From the NCBI GenBank assembly GCA_003049485.1, contig PYST01000023.1:62001-126000 (forward strand): a stretch of 64,000 nt of DNA, read 5' to 3'. The stretch's first letter is position 1. Each line of letters begins with the position of its first letter. This document shows, one piece after another, positions 35,336-46,514 of the stretch. The position numbers and the translations under genes are program-made. Under the pieces are notes generated by a model. The model was not told the origin of the DNA and made no database searches. It saw only the letters and a list, made by a program, of their open reading frames with translations. The stretch comes from Ophioceras dolichostomum (lineage: Eukaryota; Ascomycota; Sordariomycetes; Magnaporthales; Ophioceraceae).

Positions 35336-36314
35336 TCACATCAACAGCCTCCACAACCCTAACATCAACGCCGCGAAGCCCGTACACAACCCGACCAACC
35401 ACTGCAGCGTCTGGAACTTGACCTGCTCGAGCATCTGCCTCAGCGCGGCGGCCTCCTGCTCGATCTTGGTCTCGGTCTCCTTTATCTTCAGCTCCTGCGA
35501 CACGGCTTCCTCGCGGATCCTCCCTTTTTCTAGATTTAAATCCAGACGGACGCTGGCCTGCGTGCGGCCGATCTCGTCGCGCAGCCGGGAGTTGAGCTTC
35601 GCGATGTCGTTGGTCAGGCGCTCGTGCGCGGCCCGCGTGGTGTTGCCCTCCGTCGAGTCGGCGGACAGCAGCTCGGAGCGCAACTTGGCGAAGTCGACCT
35701 TTTGGGTGTAGGTCGCTTTTGCGGCGTCTTCGCGGGGGACCATTGTGCGGGTTAGGTTTTGGATGCTGGAGGTGTGGCGTTGTTAGCGATTTGCTGCGGG
35801 CGGCGGTGGTAGAGTGGTCCAGGTGGATTAGGTAAGGTAGGTAGGTTTGGGGTGATGGGTGGTGAACATACCTCTCCTCTATCACGTCGTTGAGCACCTT
35901 CATCATGGCGACAGACTGCGCCTCTGTGAAGCCCTCGCTCTGCAGGCGCTGCACGAACTTGAGCGTGTCGAAGTGGTGGTCCCGTAACCTCGGGGCCGAG
36001 GCGTGGAACGGCCGCCTGAGCTCTGGCGTCCTCCTCAGTGGGCCGGCGGCCGCAGGTTTCGGTCGGCCGAGACTCTGCGTCGCACTGCTGCTGTATGAGC
36101 GCGCGGGCACTGCTGGAGTCGGCCTGCTAGTTTGAAACGACAGCTTCGGGGGTCTAGCCCATTGATGTCGCTGCCGTTGCGATTGCCGTCCCCTGGAGGC
36201 CTGCTCAAGGGGGCCGAGGGGCGATGATGATAATGGCCGACGGGCCGGCCTGACGGCTGAGCCCTGCCAGCTCAGCCGGGGGAGGAGGAACCTCGGGAGG
36301 CTGGCGCCACTCAT
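35336..36314 (-). CDS. FMP32: DUF1640/CCDC90 family mitochondrial coiled-coil protein (Fmp32-like)
   Basis: Exon 1 is 36314-35872 and exon 2 is 35765-35336. The intron 35871-35766 has GTATGT and CTCCAG ends. The product is 290 aa. An Arg/Ser/Pro-rich N-terminus of about 110 residues without acidic patches looks like a mitochondrial presequence plus linker. It is followed by FDTLKFVQRLQSEGFTEAQ, the conserved start of DUF1640. A long coiled coil covers about 160-260, and a single C-terminal membrane span (WLVGLCTGFAALMLGLW) ends three residues before the stop. The family includes yeast Fmp32 and animal MCUR1/CCDC90B, inner-membrane proteins linked to respiratory complex assembly or calcium uniporter regulation. 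Fungal function is less certain. A GTG six bases upstream is in frame, but the ATG at 36314 is the natural start. Confidence 0.9.
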
Positions 36315-39300
36315 GGTCACAGCAGAGGTGACGAGTGAGCTCCTTAGAAGCAGTGGACGTCTAGGTTGTAAGTTACACTTTCAGGTTGTGTTCGTGAGGA
36401 GTGACGTTGATGAGCATTGCATGCATGTGGGACATTTTGCAGCCACACCGAATGCAGCCGTTTGACGTTTGCAGGAATTGGTGCCTGAGGCACTCAAAGC
36501 CGATTCCGGTCGTTGAACGACATAAAAATTTTGGCGATGCAAAAAAATTCCACTCTTTTCTCTTGTCTTTTCTTCTTCATGAACAACGCAAATTATCACA
36601 TTCCCGAAAATGAAATTATTTTGATTTAGAGGCGGCCTCGCGTTGCCCACGATATATCGAAGTCTTTTCGGAACGAATGGAGAGCAATTGTTACAAGCGA
36701 ACAATCTTGGGTGCGGCGCTTCCTTGGTCCCTTTTGGTGGCCTTTGGGGAGGGTCGCAATGATTGAGCGTACAGACACACATATCACCATCTCATCTCTA
36801 GGTTTCGTGCTGCGTGGGCTGGCTACGACTTGCGTTTTCTCAGAGCTGGGTGGCTCTAGGCACTATCATCACGGTGTTGTCTTTCTTTTCGAGTGGGAGT
36901 GGTTTCTGGTGGTTGTGCCAGGATCCAATTGGCACTTTCGGCTTCTCGTGGGAGGCTCTGGTCCGATCTGGCCAGCCAGCTCGGAATCTCCCGAGCCACC
37001 CACCTCCATGTCTTGGCTCGACCGCGATGTCTTCTCTCTTTCATGTTTGCCAGCCTCCCTTCCTCCCAGGCAGACTTCGTTGGCTATGATGTCCTTGTGC
37101 GACCCAGAAATAGGTAAACAATTGGATCCCCTAGCTCAAAAGTCGTCACCGCTCAACCTCGAGTACGGTCTCGAGGGAGGCGAGACAGAAAAGAGCCATC
37201 TGACTTGAAGATGACAAGAGCATCTCAGCTACCTCCACGGCGCATCGACCAGGTGATTGTTCCAGGGCCTGGAGGCGGCTGTGAAAGGGAGGATTAAAAA
37301 GATTTACTGGTCCGATGACAGCCTTCATCAGAGAGGAGAGAGCAAGAGAGAGCTCTCCCCGCCTGCGCCTCTTCCACTCTTTTGTTCTCTGTCTTGACTA
37401 CGCTGTTATCTGTTGTGGCAGCCTTGCATGTCTTGCCCCTCGCTTCAGGCTCTAAGCCTTCCAACGCGCAGTCGAGGGGTCAGACAGGGAGAGGGAGCTC
37501 TATTTCTGATTCAGGAAATAAAGCTAGAGCTTAGACTAGAAGCTGTGCCAGAGGGAACGAAAGTGGAGGTAAAGTGGTGGATTTGGCCTTTCGTTCTCCA
37601 GTGTCGGTGCCATCAGGATTCAGGTGGCTCTTCTCTTGGAAACCCTTCTCTCGCCATTTGACAAGCACCGATCGACGAGTTAGTTAGCTCCCGCGGAGCC
37701 TCGAAGCCCTCGATTCTCCCGATTCACTGATTGTAAACATGAGGATACGAAGTAGCAAAGTCCAGGGGCCGTGCCTGTTTCGCGCCGAACCAATGGAACC
37801 AGGAGCAGTCCGTCGGATGCTACTAACAGTTGACAGGAAACAATGCACCAGAGCGGCGGCGGTTCGCTTGTTTGATGGACAGGCGCCTCTCGATGGCCAC
37901 CAATTTAGCACATTCGCTCGGTTCCTCCCCCCTGTTGTCGAGAATTTTTTTAGGCGTCTTTTCTCGTCGCTCCACGCCGCACGTGGAAGTCGTGTCGTGT
38001 CCCGAGCGGGCTCCCGAATGACTCGGCCTTGTCTGAGAGTCCCGCCTTGCTCAGGTTGCATCAACTACGCTCCTCCGTGCTGGTTGAAGTTTGAAGAATC
38101 AGTCGGTTGCCCGTGTTGTCCTGTGGGAACATCATCTGTGGTAGAAATTGTAAACATGAGCAGCACTGTCCAATGACCACCGCATATGTCTTCCATGCGT
38201 TGGCCGGTTCGCATGAGAGAGCGCTGTTTGATGAGAGCATCACGAGTTTTCCTGCCACCACCTGTCCGGACTACTTTCCGTCTTCTTGAACCGGATTCGG
38301 AATGCTGCAAGATGGTGGGGTCCAGCAGGTCCCTGTGCGTCCATGCGTTGCCCCTTGCAGCCAGATCATGTGATAACGCGTACCGAGAGCGGGGTTGGAC
38401 CTTGTCTAGTGTTTACTTCGCGTCTCACCCAAACGTCATTTGTTTACATTCGGGGACTTTGCTTGCTTCCCAAGCTTGGGCTTTTTGAGGATGTGAGGAT
38501 GTCGGATGAGGGATGACCTTTGCCCACCTCCCAAGACCTAAGCCTCGCTGACTGCTCCACAATGCAATTGCACCTGCTGCAGGATCTCAAACGAGCTCGC
38601 TCATGCATTCAGGAGTCACGGGTCACACGCGTCCTTGAAAGCAAGAAGCAAGCATCGCCATGATGTTTTTTCTCTCTCCTTTCCGTCTGTGGGTTTCGAA
38701 CCCGCACAACCCGCAAACGGAATGGCCTCCCGGTGTCGCCCGAGAGTCCGTCCATATTCCCCTCACTTGCTTTCTTTTCCCCTCTCCTGCTGGAACAGGT
38801 CGCGCCGCCAGAGGAGGAGAAAAAGTGGCGGTAGTCATGCAAGCTGAAGGACGGCGAGGGCGACGCCCGTTGCTGCACCAGCGGCTCGGGAAATATGAAT
38901 TGAAGCCAGCTCAGCCCTCTCATTGGAGGACATCCTTGGGCATCCCTGAACTCACACCTCTTTTTTACGCCCTTATCATGCAGCTGATGTCTGAGGCGAG
39001 ATGGATGAGCGGTGAAGAAATCAATAGCGTTCTTTTTCTTGTTCGCTTTTCCACAGGGTAACAAGAGAAAGTGCCTCCACAACCGAAAGTAAACAATCAT
39101 TCGGTCGTCGCCGCGCGCGGCAATGGAACTAAAAAATCAACAAGAATAATAGCCCGTTTGGTGGTCTTTATGAACCGCCAGCGAGTGAAGAGCTTCCAAC
39201 AGCGAAAAAGCAAGTTCTGTGCGGTGTTCATCGAGATTTCCCGGAGATGTTCTTGGACACAGAGACAGGGGAAGCCGGCAAGCAGGAACAATCAAACGTG

Positions 39301-39432
39301 CACACTAGTCGAGAGATGGAGGGATCCTCCTAGCTTCCGTCTTGCCATCTTTTCAGGAGAACAGCCGACACGACCAGAGCGGCGATGACGTCGGCCAAAG
39401 AGGAGCCCAAAAAATATCTTGAGCAAGAACCA
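36315..39432. other. Gene-free spacer, left part of the 8-kb region upstream of cdc25
   Basis: No ORF over 165 codons and none with a recognisable domain. The first few hundred bases are the promoter of the DUF1640 gene. From about 37200 to 39400 the sequence is ordinary mixed composition. A TTCGAACCC string near 38697 resembles a tRNA T-arm but lacks the rest of a tRNA. Confidence 0.5.
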
Positions 39433-39876
39433 GGCTCCCCCATGACAAAAAAGTTGGCACACCAAAAAGGGGCCACAAAGAAGAGGCTCTAGAACGCTGT
39501 CATTTTACCCTCTCCCTCTACAATTCTATCAAATATATCGGGAATCTAATAGCCTCTTCAGATAGCTTGGGCTTCCGGCCTCGTTTTTCCGGAAAATTGG
39601 TGTGAAAAGTATGTGGTTCGAGGTTTCTGGAGGCTAGGGCCCGGCCCTCCGCGAGGACCCTCCAGCCCGTACGTTGGGAGACTTCTGCATGCCGGAAAAC
39701 GTCGCTTTTTGAATAAGGATTTTTTTTTGGCATCCAAATAATCGCAGATGCTTAGGATGCGTGTTTTTTTTTAGGCGTGGAGGATACGTCGTTGGGCATT
39801 GTGTGGAAGCTGGAAAAGTGGTGTGGAGCGGTAAAGAGGTTTTTTGGTATGCCAACTTTTTTGTCATGGGGGAGCC
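39433..39876 (-). mobile_element. Small decayed DNA transposon with 36-bp terminal inverted repeats
   Basis: The left end (39433-39468) and right end (39841-39876) are inverted copies of 36 bp with one mismatch; the first 27 are identical. The 444-bp element contains on the minus strand the remains of a transposase N-terminus. Length and content fit a non-autonomous, MITE-like derivative of a Tc1/mariner-type element. I could not see a clear TA duplication: the left flank reads AACCA and the right flank AGGGC. The insertion may therefore be old, or the true ends may lie a few bases away. The element sits in the large gene-free region upstream of cdc25. Confidence 0.75.
39518..39733 (-). pseudogene. 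Truncated transposase fragment with HTH-like start
   Basis: A 71-codon frame inside the inverted-repeat element. It shows KKNPYSKSDVFRHAEVSQRTGW, a helix-turn-helix-like stretch, followed by RGRKPKLSEEAI. This is the kind of segment seen at the N-terminus of fungal Tc1/mariner-type transposases ahead of the DDE catalytic domain. Reading frames upstream on the same strand (ATG near 39803) appear to be the natural start, separated by frameshifts around A runs at 39721-39770. No catalytic domain remains, so it cannot be active. Confidence 0.6.
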
Positions 39877-42800
39877 AGGGCCGCCCTGTTGTGAACTTGT
39901 GAGAGACGAGATCTTTCCCGGTCCCGAGCTACGGCGGTTTGGGAGATATGGGCTGTCCCGCTAAAAATAATATGGCTCATCCGCTAGCCTCCCTCACAAG
40001 CTTGGAGCGTGTCGCTCGCTCACTGGCGAGATTTGCGAGAGAAAGATGATCAGCTCAGCCCAGCCAATAGCAAACGACAAACAAATCTGGAGAGAGATAT
40101 TGTAATAATTCTCCGAAGACCTTCCTCTTCCGTTCGTTTCTCCTCCCCTTTCCCCTCATCAGCTGGCATTGAAAAAAGCCTCAGGCGAGCCAGAAACGTT
40201 CATGCGTTCCTCTACAAGTTTGCAACAGCTAAAGAGCTTCCCCCATGGTTCGCATTTGTCTCGAATCCGGAAAGCCCGGGGTGCTCGGGAATGCGGAAGA
40301 GGAGAAGAGGGCTATGAGCTGGAATAATCGCATTGGAGAAGGGCCTTCAGAATTCCCTTTTTTTGTCTCGAAAAAGCTGCCGAATTCGGACAGACTGAGA
40401 ACTGGAACAGGACTCAGAAGATGGATGGGAGGGCGGGGACCTCTCCGCTTCGAACGCGCCTTAGCTGCCGGGGTGTTGCCCTTAGCAAACCCAGCATAAG
40501 CCACCAGGATCACGCTACCGAACATCCTTCGCGTGGCCTCCCTCATCATCACAGACGAGGAATGTCCTGGCACAGACACAGACACTCACAGAACCTTCAC
40601 AATCTTTGACAGCTGCCATTTTACTTTGATAGGGCTTTTCAGCTACTAAGGTCACAAGACATAAGCTAATAACCGAATCTAAGACGGCGTCCCGGTAGTG
40701 AGATTTGCTGCCGCACTGTGTCTCTGTTCATCGAGATCAAGAATATCGAAAGCAAAACCAGAAGCAGAAGCATCATCGATATCTCAAATGCTCAAACACC
40801 ACACAGGACTGGAGACCATGTAAAGGCCCCGCTGTGACTGTGCTGGTGGAGGGCTGAGCTGTTCGGCTTGCTGGCTGGGCTCGGCGATACTCGAAAGAGG
40901 GGGGGCCTGGCGGGCCTTTCTTCGCTGTGCCCGCTGTCACCGCCGGGGAGGGGGAAAAAGAGAGGAGGAAGTCTGGGGGGAGATACGGCACAAATACACC
41001 GTTACGTGCGGTTGCATTCTAGTGAATCAGTTGTTTGGAGCACGGAGCAGTCCAATTTCTTCCTGACATTGGCTCGCGAGCCGGTTCTGATGGAGGAAAC
41101 GAGACTTTCTGGAGCTTGGGCCTTTCGAATTTCGAACTCATTGTCGGGCTGGCACTCTCATTCTTGTCGACTCTTGTTTGATGATGATGAGCTTGCTGTT
41201 GACGACATTGCTGTCTGTTTGCTGCCCTTCTCGAAATTCCAGGGAAGCAAAAAGTTTGATGAAGGGTTGAGCCCGGGCGGCTGCGAAGTGAGTTACTTTG
41301 CGAGCCAGCAACACGTGGACGAAGCATGTTCGCGCCAACGTGAGCGACATGAGGCAATCGACACTTTTGGACGGACGCTCGCTATTCCCCTTCCATTCCT
41401 CGGTCCTCAGTGGCTCCGCCAGCAAACGAAAATACTCCCCGTCATTTCACATCGCCGCGGTTACGGTCACTTATGTAACCTGACAAAGACAAGCAGAACA
41501 CCAGGCCGTGTCTGTGCCGCAGCGGCACTTTTCCTCTCTCGCTGAAGCTCCCCTGTGCGAGGCGGGAGAAGGTCACCACTGCCAGCGGAGCCTCCGTTCG
41601 CTTCAACCCTTGCCATTTTACGATTGTGGATTGCGTGCGACTTCAGAGGCGCCATGGGGCCGTTTTGGGAGATCTCCATGCTCTGAATGGCTGCTCTCTC
41701 CAACAGGAGGTATCCAGTGCTCGGTGCTGATTCGCCTTGCTAGCGGGACTGAAACTTCGCCCTATGACCCCTGTAATCGAGCCCTGTCTCAAGCTGGGGA
41801 CTTGCTCTTAACATCCCCTGTCACTGGAGGGGCCACAAGGTTTACCCCTCTGAGCGGCCCTTTGCCTTGGCTTCTAACAGTAAGAGTCCTTCAAGCCTGC
41901 TCTCACGCAAGATCAAAGTCCCACCAAGGCTGAGAAAACGGAGAGAAGGGCAAAAGGACGAGCATGTCATGATGATGATAACCTTTTTCCCTTTCTGGCT
42001 CAGGCCGTAAATTCCCGGTGCATCAAGTTGCGGCTCCAAGTGCCCGCCAACGTGCAGCGGTTCAGTGGAGATTTCCAAACTTCTACGGATACGGGCAGCA
42101 TGCAGCATTCAGTGTCTGGGGAGCAGCGTGGTCAACCGGACCGCATACATGCGCTACGCAGAACAGACGTGCGCGTGGGATGGACTCCGCCGCTCCGTCA
42201 GTGGCTTTGCTCGATGCAGCAAGAGCTTAAAGTCGAATTCGGGAAGGAAAGGAGAAAAAGGAAACCGTTGAGAGGGAGAAGCCGGGCAACGTCCTTCCGC
42301 ATGTCTGTGTGCATACGAGAGGAATTGGACTTTTGAAAAAAGGAGACAGGAGACAGACAGGATTCAGGCACCCAGCAACCAAAGGTGGACCGTCAGCCTT
42401 GAAACCTACCAAAGAATGAGATGATGAGATGATCAGCCAGCCAGCCTGATAGCTCAAAACTCGCCGGAGCAACAGAGCTCACATCATCACCTGTGATGGC
42501 CGAGGCTTTGAACTGACGAGAGGAGGGATCAGGGTTGCTGTGGTTGCTGGGGTTTGTGATGGCGATGAACCTCAACCCTCGACGCTCTTCTCATCCCTCT
42601 ATTGTTCCCATGTCGGTACCGATGTCTCAGCTCTCTCCCTTGCCAACCGGCACAGTGCCATTGAGTGCCGTCAAATTCCATTTGTCAATTGAACAATTGA
42701 ACTAGCGAAACGCCAGCAGACGCCACTGAAACTATTAGCCAAGGTGCTTTCCGAATATCATCTTGACGGTCCGTCGTCGCTGCCGTGACAATGGACACTG

Positions 42801-44478
42801 CCCCCTATCTATCGACTTTGTAAAATTGGGATGAGATCATTCCTACTTCATTCACTCTTGTCGGTGCAAGTACTATAGTCACTCTTGCATTAGCCCAAAC
42901 TTTCTTCATCGACGACGACCAACAAACCCACGAGCTTAAATTTTCCCAAAACTCCAAGACCAAAAAAAAGGCAGGGCAGAGGAAAGGCGGCAACGGTCCA
43001 AAGACAAACTTGAATTTCCAGCGTTCCATTGCTCAGTTCTCAGCAAGCACAGTACTGGACGGAACCCTACAGGACAGTGGTGTCCAGCGCTTACGGGTGG
43101 GTCGTCCACCCTGAAAGACAGACGCCGACTGGGAACAAGGGGAGTGCGGAAAGCGCGACCTCACTGGTCGGGAACGAAAAAAAAATCTTGGAGTCCAACA
43201 AATCCCCAGGGCGCCAGGCCACGACCAAGCAACCACTATCTCCCCTGACAACCCGATCCACCCACACCCGGACCGGGCACCAGCCTCTGCTCGCCAGTAC
43301 TTCTTCACGGTAATCCCCTCCATTGGCGATTTTCTCTCTCTTCTTACCATCTCCAGCCCTTTCGTCGGACGGGGACGATTGGGAACGAACCTCTTGGTGC
43401 GTGTCTACGATTCTTCTACAGAGCTGAGATCTTCCTTTGTCGAGGTTTCCTAAGTCTCGTGGAGTCTCCAGTATACCACCCTCTTCCTTTTTCATCGCTG
43501 GCAGCCAGCCCACGGACAAGCCTCACGGGTCTGGGTGTTCTGTTCCTGCTAGTCAGCTTTACTTACAAACGTGTGAAGTATAGCGGCAGCACAGGAGCTC
43601 AGATCTCAACTGTCAGCGCAAGCTCCTCACCACCCTCTAGCAGCACACCCCTCCTCCGCAGCTCGAGCGTGAAAACGTCTTACCGCCATACCCAGCAGAC
43701 CGGCACCGACCTCTTCCTTTGTCCAGCACTCGGTCCCCTCTTCCTCTGCCCGACTTTTTTCACCTCGGGTTTTTGCCTCACTCCGCATTGATCTTTGCGG
43801 TTTCCTTCAGCGGCTACTGCAGCTACTACGGCTCCTGCGTGCAGCAAGAGAGCTCGGGCCTTATCATCCAGATCGCGCCTTTCGTGTCGCGGTCTTCCTC
43901 GTCGCCTCGCTGTGCTTGTGAATTTCCGCGTTGCACCGGAAACCGCAGTGGACGACCACATATACCGACCTACCGCGATCAAATTGGAGACGGATACACC
44001 TTGCAGCTTACTTACATGCAAGCTCAAGCCCAAGCTCAAGCTCCAGCAGCCGCAAGCGTTCCAGCCGGCCGCCCTTGACCTCCCCCGCCTTCCACGACGA
44101 ACCAATTTGTGCTCGCACATGTGCCAGCACACGTTTCTTCGTCCGACAGTCCACCATTACATACCCCCCAATAGTACTGTGATCGCTGGCCGGCACGGCA
44201 CGTTCAATTAATCACCGGATCAGTTGTGCCCGCACCAGTCTCCCCTGGTGCTTGCAAAGGGACCGTTCTTGTCGAACTCCACTGTACTCGACGCGTGAAG
44301 GGTAGCTTCTAGCTTCTATACTTGCACTTGCTCCTACTGGCTCTCGACGAAGTCTCTCTCATGAGCCATTCGTTCGTCGTCTACACCTTCGCGTTCCACC
44401 GCCGCTTCACCGGGTCGCCGAACACGACGGTCGACCCTCCGGTCACGGCTCACGACGGCTCCTCCAAAGAACGCGACG
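39877..44478. other. Gene-free spacer, right part of the region upstream of cdc25
   Basis: The longest frame (40868-41545, 225 codons, +) lacks codon bias and any domain. From about 43460 to 43800 the + strand is CT-rich, as in fungal leaders and promoters. A direct CTCAAGCCCAAG-type repeat lies near 44018-44045. The 3' kilobase likely holds the cdc25 promoter and long 5' leader. Confidence 0.45.
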
Positions 44479-46514
44479 ATGGATGCTTCTTCCCCATTAG
44501 CGGCCATCCGCAGGCCGGCCCACCTCTTCGGTGAGCGTGGCGCCTTTCGGTCGACCGGATTCTACTCGCCAGACCAGCAGCCCCGGGCCTTCAACCTGAG
44601 GGAGCAACTGGGTATCAATGCCGCCTCTAGGAGAGCCTGCTTCAACGACGACTTCCTCCGGGGCTCCTCGCCCAGCGCCAGCCTGGCGGCGGACCTGTCC
44701 CAGAACTTCTCGCTTGACCAGGATTGCAGGTATGTACCTACCCAGGGAGATCAGCAAGGGAGACAGACCGATCAGAAGCAAGGGCCTCGGGCACACCGAT
44801 GGACAGGAATGAGCAATGTACAGGGCGTAGCTAACATGTGGAATTGTCTACCTATTCATAGCCCAAAGTTCCCGACTCCTCGCCGAGCTCTGTTTACTGC
44901 GAACATGATGAGTGCATTGGACACACGAGGTATGCTGCTTCACCGGAATGGGTCGCCATGGATGGATTGAGACCATGGGCTATAAAAGCCAGGACGGAGG
45001 ACGCTGACAACGTGTGACAGAGTATATGGTCGGTGCTCCTCTGATGGACTCGTCTCCCACCCAGTGTGGCATGGTGGAGATGATGGACATTTCGCCGCTC
45101 CCACACAAGGCTCCCAGCCCCCTGATCATGGAGACTGAGATCGACTCTGCCACGGCCACTCCCACAGACGGAACCGAGGACTCGACTACGTTGGAGGCGT
45201 CGCTGCCTCCCACTTCTCAGCCAGTCTCTGTCGAGCCTCCACGGCCGTCGTCTGTTGCAGAGTGAGTGACGTTTTGAATTTTGAGCGTGGTCCCGAGAGA
45301 GATTTTGTTGCTAACATGAGGTCTCCTTTCTCCCTTTGTCCAGGCGTCGAAGGGTTGTGCCTCGCAGGCCCTCTTTGTCTCGCACCAAGTGCTACTCGAC
45401 CGCGGCTTCCATGACGCGCCCACACGCCGCCGAGAACCCGCTTCCGCCGTTCCGGTTTGGGACTGACAGCCGTCTGTCCATGATGAGCTCGGCGGACTCT
45501 ACGCTCAGCCCCGGCGAGTGCTTCCAGGCCTCGCCTCTTCAGGACCGGCGGCCACAGACTGCCAACAGCCCCATCCTGGGCGGACCGGCGCCGCCCGTCC
45601 TGCGGCGCCCTCAGTTCTCGACCCTGAGCAGCGCTAGCAACGTGTCTCGCACCGGCTCACCGGTCCAGACGCACTCGCGCCGGCCCTCGAACCCGTTCAT
45701 GCGGCCACGTAAGCAGTACCGCCGCTCTCTGAGCATGTTCGAGAACTCGGGCGAGATGATGAAGCCTAAGAAGGTTGATCCTCCGGCTCCGACTCTTGCT
45801 GCGGTTATGGACCTGGAGGAGCCCCACGAGCCGGTGCTGCCCCACTTCTTCGCCGACGGCCAGTCGGACAGCATCCCGCGCATCAAGCGCTCGACGCTGC
45901 TAGACGTGCTGGACGGCCAGTTCAACGAGCATTTCGACAATAAGCTCGTGATCGACTGCCGTTTCGAGTACGAGTACGACGGTGGCCACATCGACGGCGC
46001 GATCAACTACAACGACAAGGACCTCCTGGTGGCTCACCTGCTGCGTCAGCCCATGGAGGGCCGCACCCTGATCGTGTTCCACTGCGAGTACTCTGCGCAC
46101 CGCGCCCCGCTGATGGCTAGCAACGTCCGCGCCGAGGACCGCGCTATCAACGCGGAGTCGTACCCGCGCCTGCACTACCCGGAGATCTACATTCTGGACG
46201 GCGGCTACAGCGCCTTCTTCGACGAGCACCGCAACAGGTGCTACCCGCAGGCCTACGTCGAGATGGACGCGTCCGAGCACGCCCAGACCTGCGAGCGCGA
46301 GATGAGCCGCCTCCGCCAGAACCGGAAGGGCGGCGGTCTGAACCGCGCCCAGACGTTCGCGTTCGGCCAGGGCGGTGGTTCGTCGGTCCAGGACTCGCCT
46401 ACCGCCCCCGGCCGGTCTGCCTACGACGACTCGTCCCCTTCCATGATGATGCTCGGCGCCTCTCCGGTCCTGGGCAGGGATCGATGCCATGCTAGGAGGA
46501 TGGCGTCCTACTAA
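44479..46514 (+). CDS. cdc25: M-phase inducer phosphatase Cdc25 (NimT/Mih1 type)
   Basis: Dual-specificity phosphatase that removes inhibitory phosphate from Cdk1 and triggers mitosis. Four exons: 44479-44729, 44862-44929, 45021-45261 and 45344-46514. Introns have GTATGT, GTATGC and GTGAGT donors, with a CTAAC branch site in introns 1 and 3. The product is 576 aa. The N-terminal half is Ser/Pro-rich and regulatory, with typical SPKFPTPRR and Ser-Pro sites. The C-terminal rhodanese-fold domain begins around 375 (DVLDGQF, then VIDCRFEYEYDGGHI). The catalytic loop H433-C434-E-Y-S-A-H-R440 is intact. The conserved YPEIYILDGGY follows. A Gly/Ser-rich tail with potential phosphosites closes it. The large gene-free region upstream suggests a long leader or complex control. 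Confidence 0.95.

Noticed and set aside
38690..38712. tRNA-like T-arm (GGGTTCGAAACCC on the - strand)
   Set aside because: No matching acceptor stem, D-arm or anticodon arm at the right distance.
40868..41545. 225-codon frame on the + strand
   Set aside because: No domain, no GC bias at third positions, no supporting intron or promoter. Kept out as chance.
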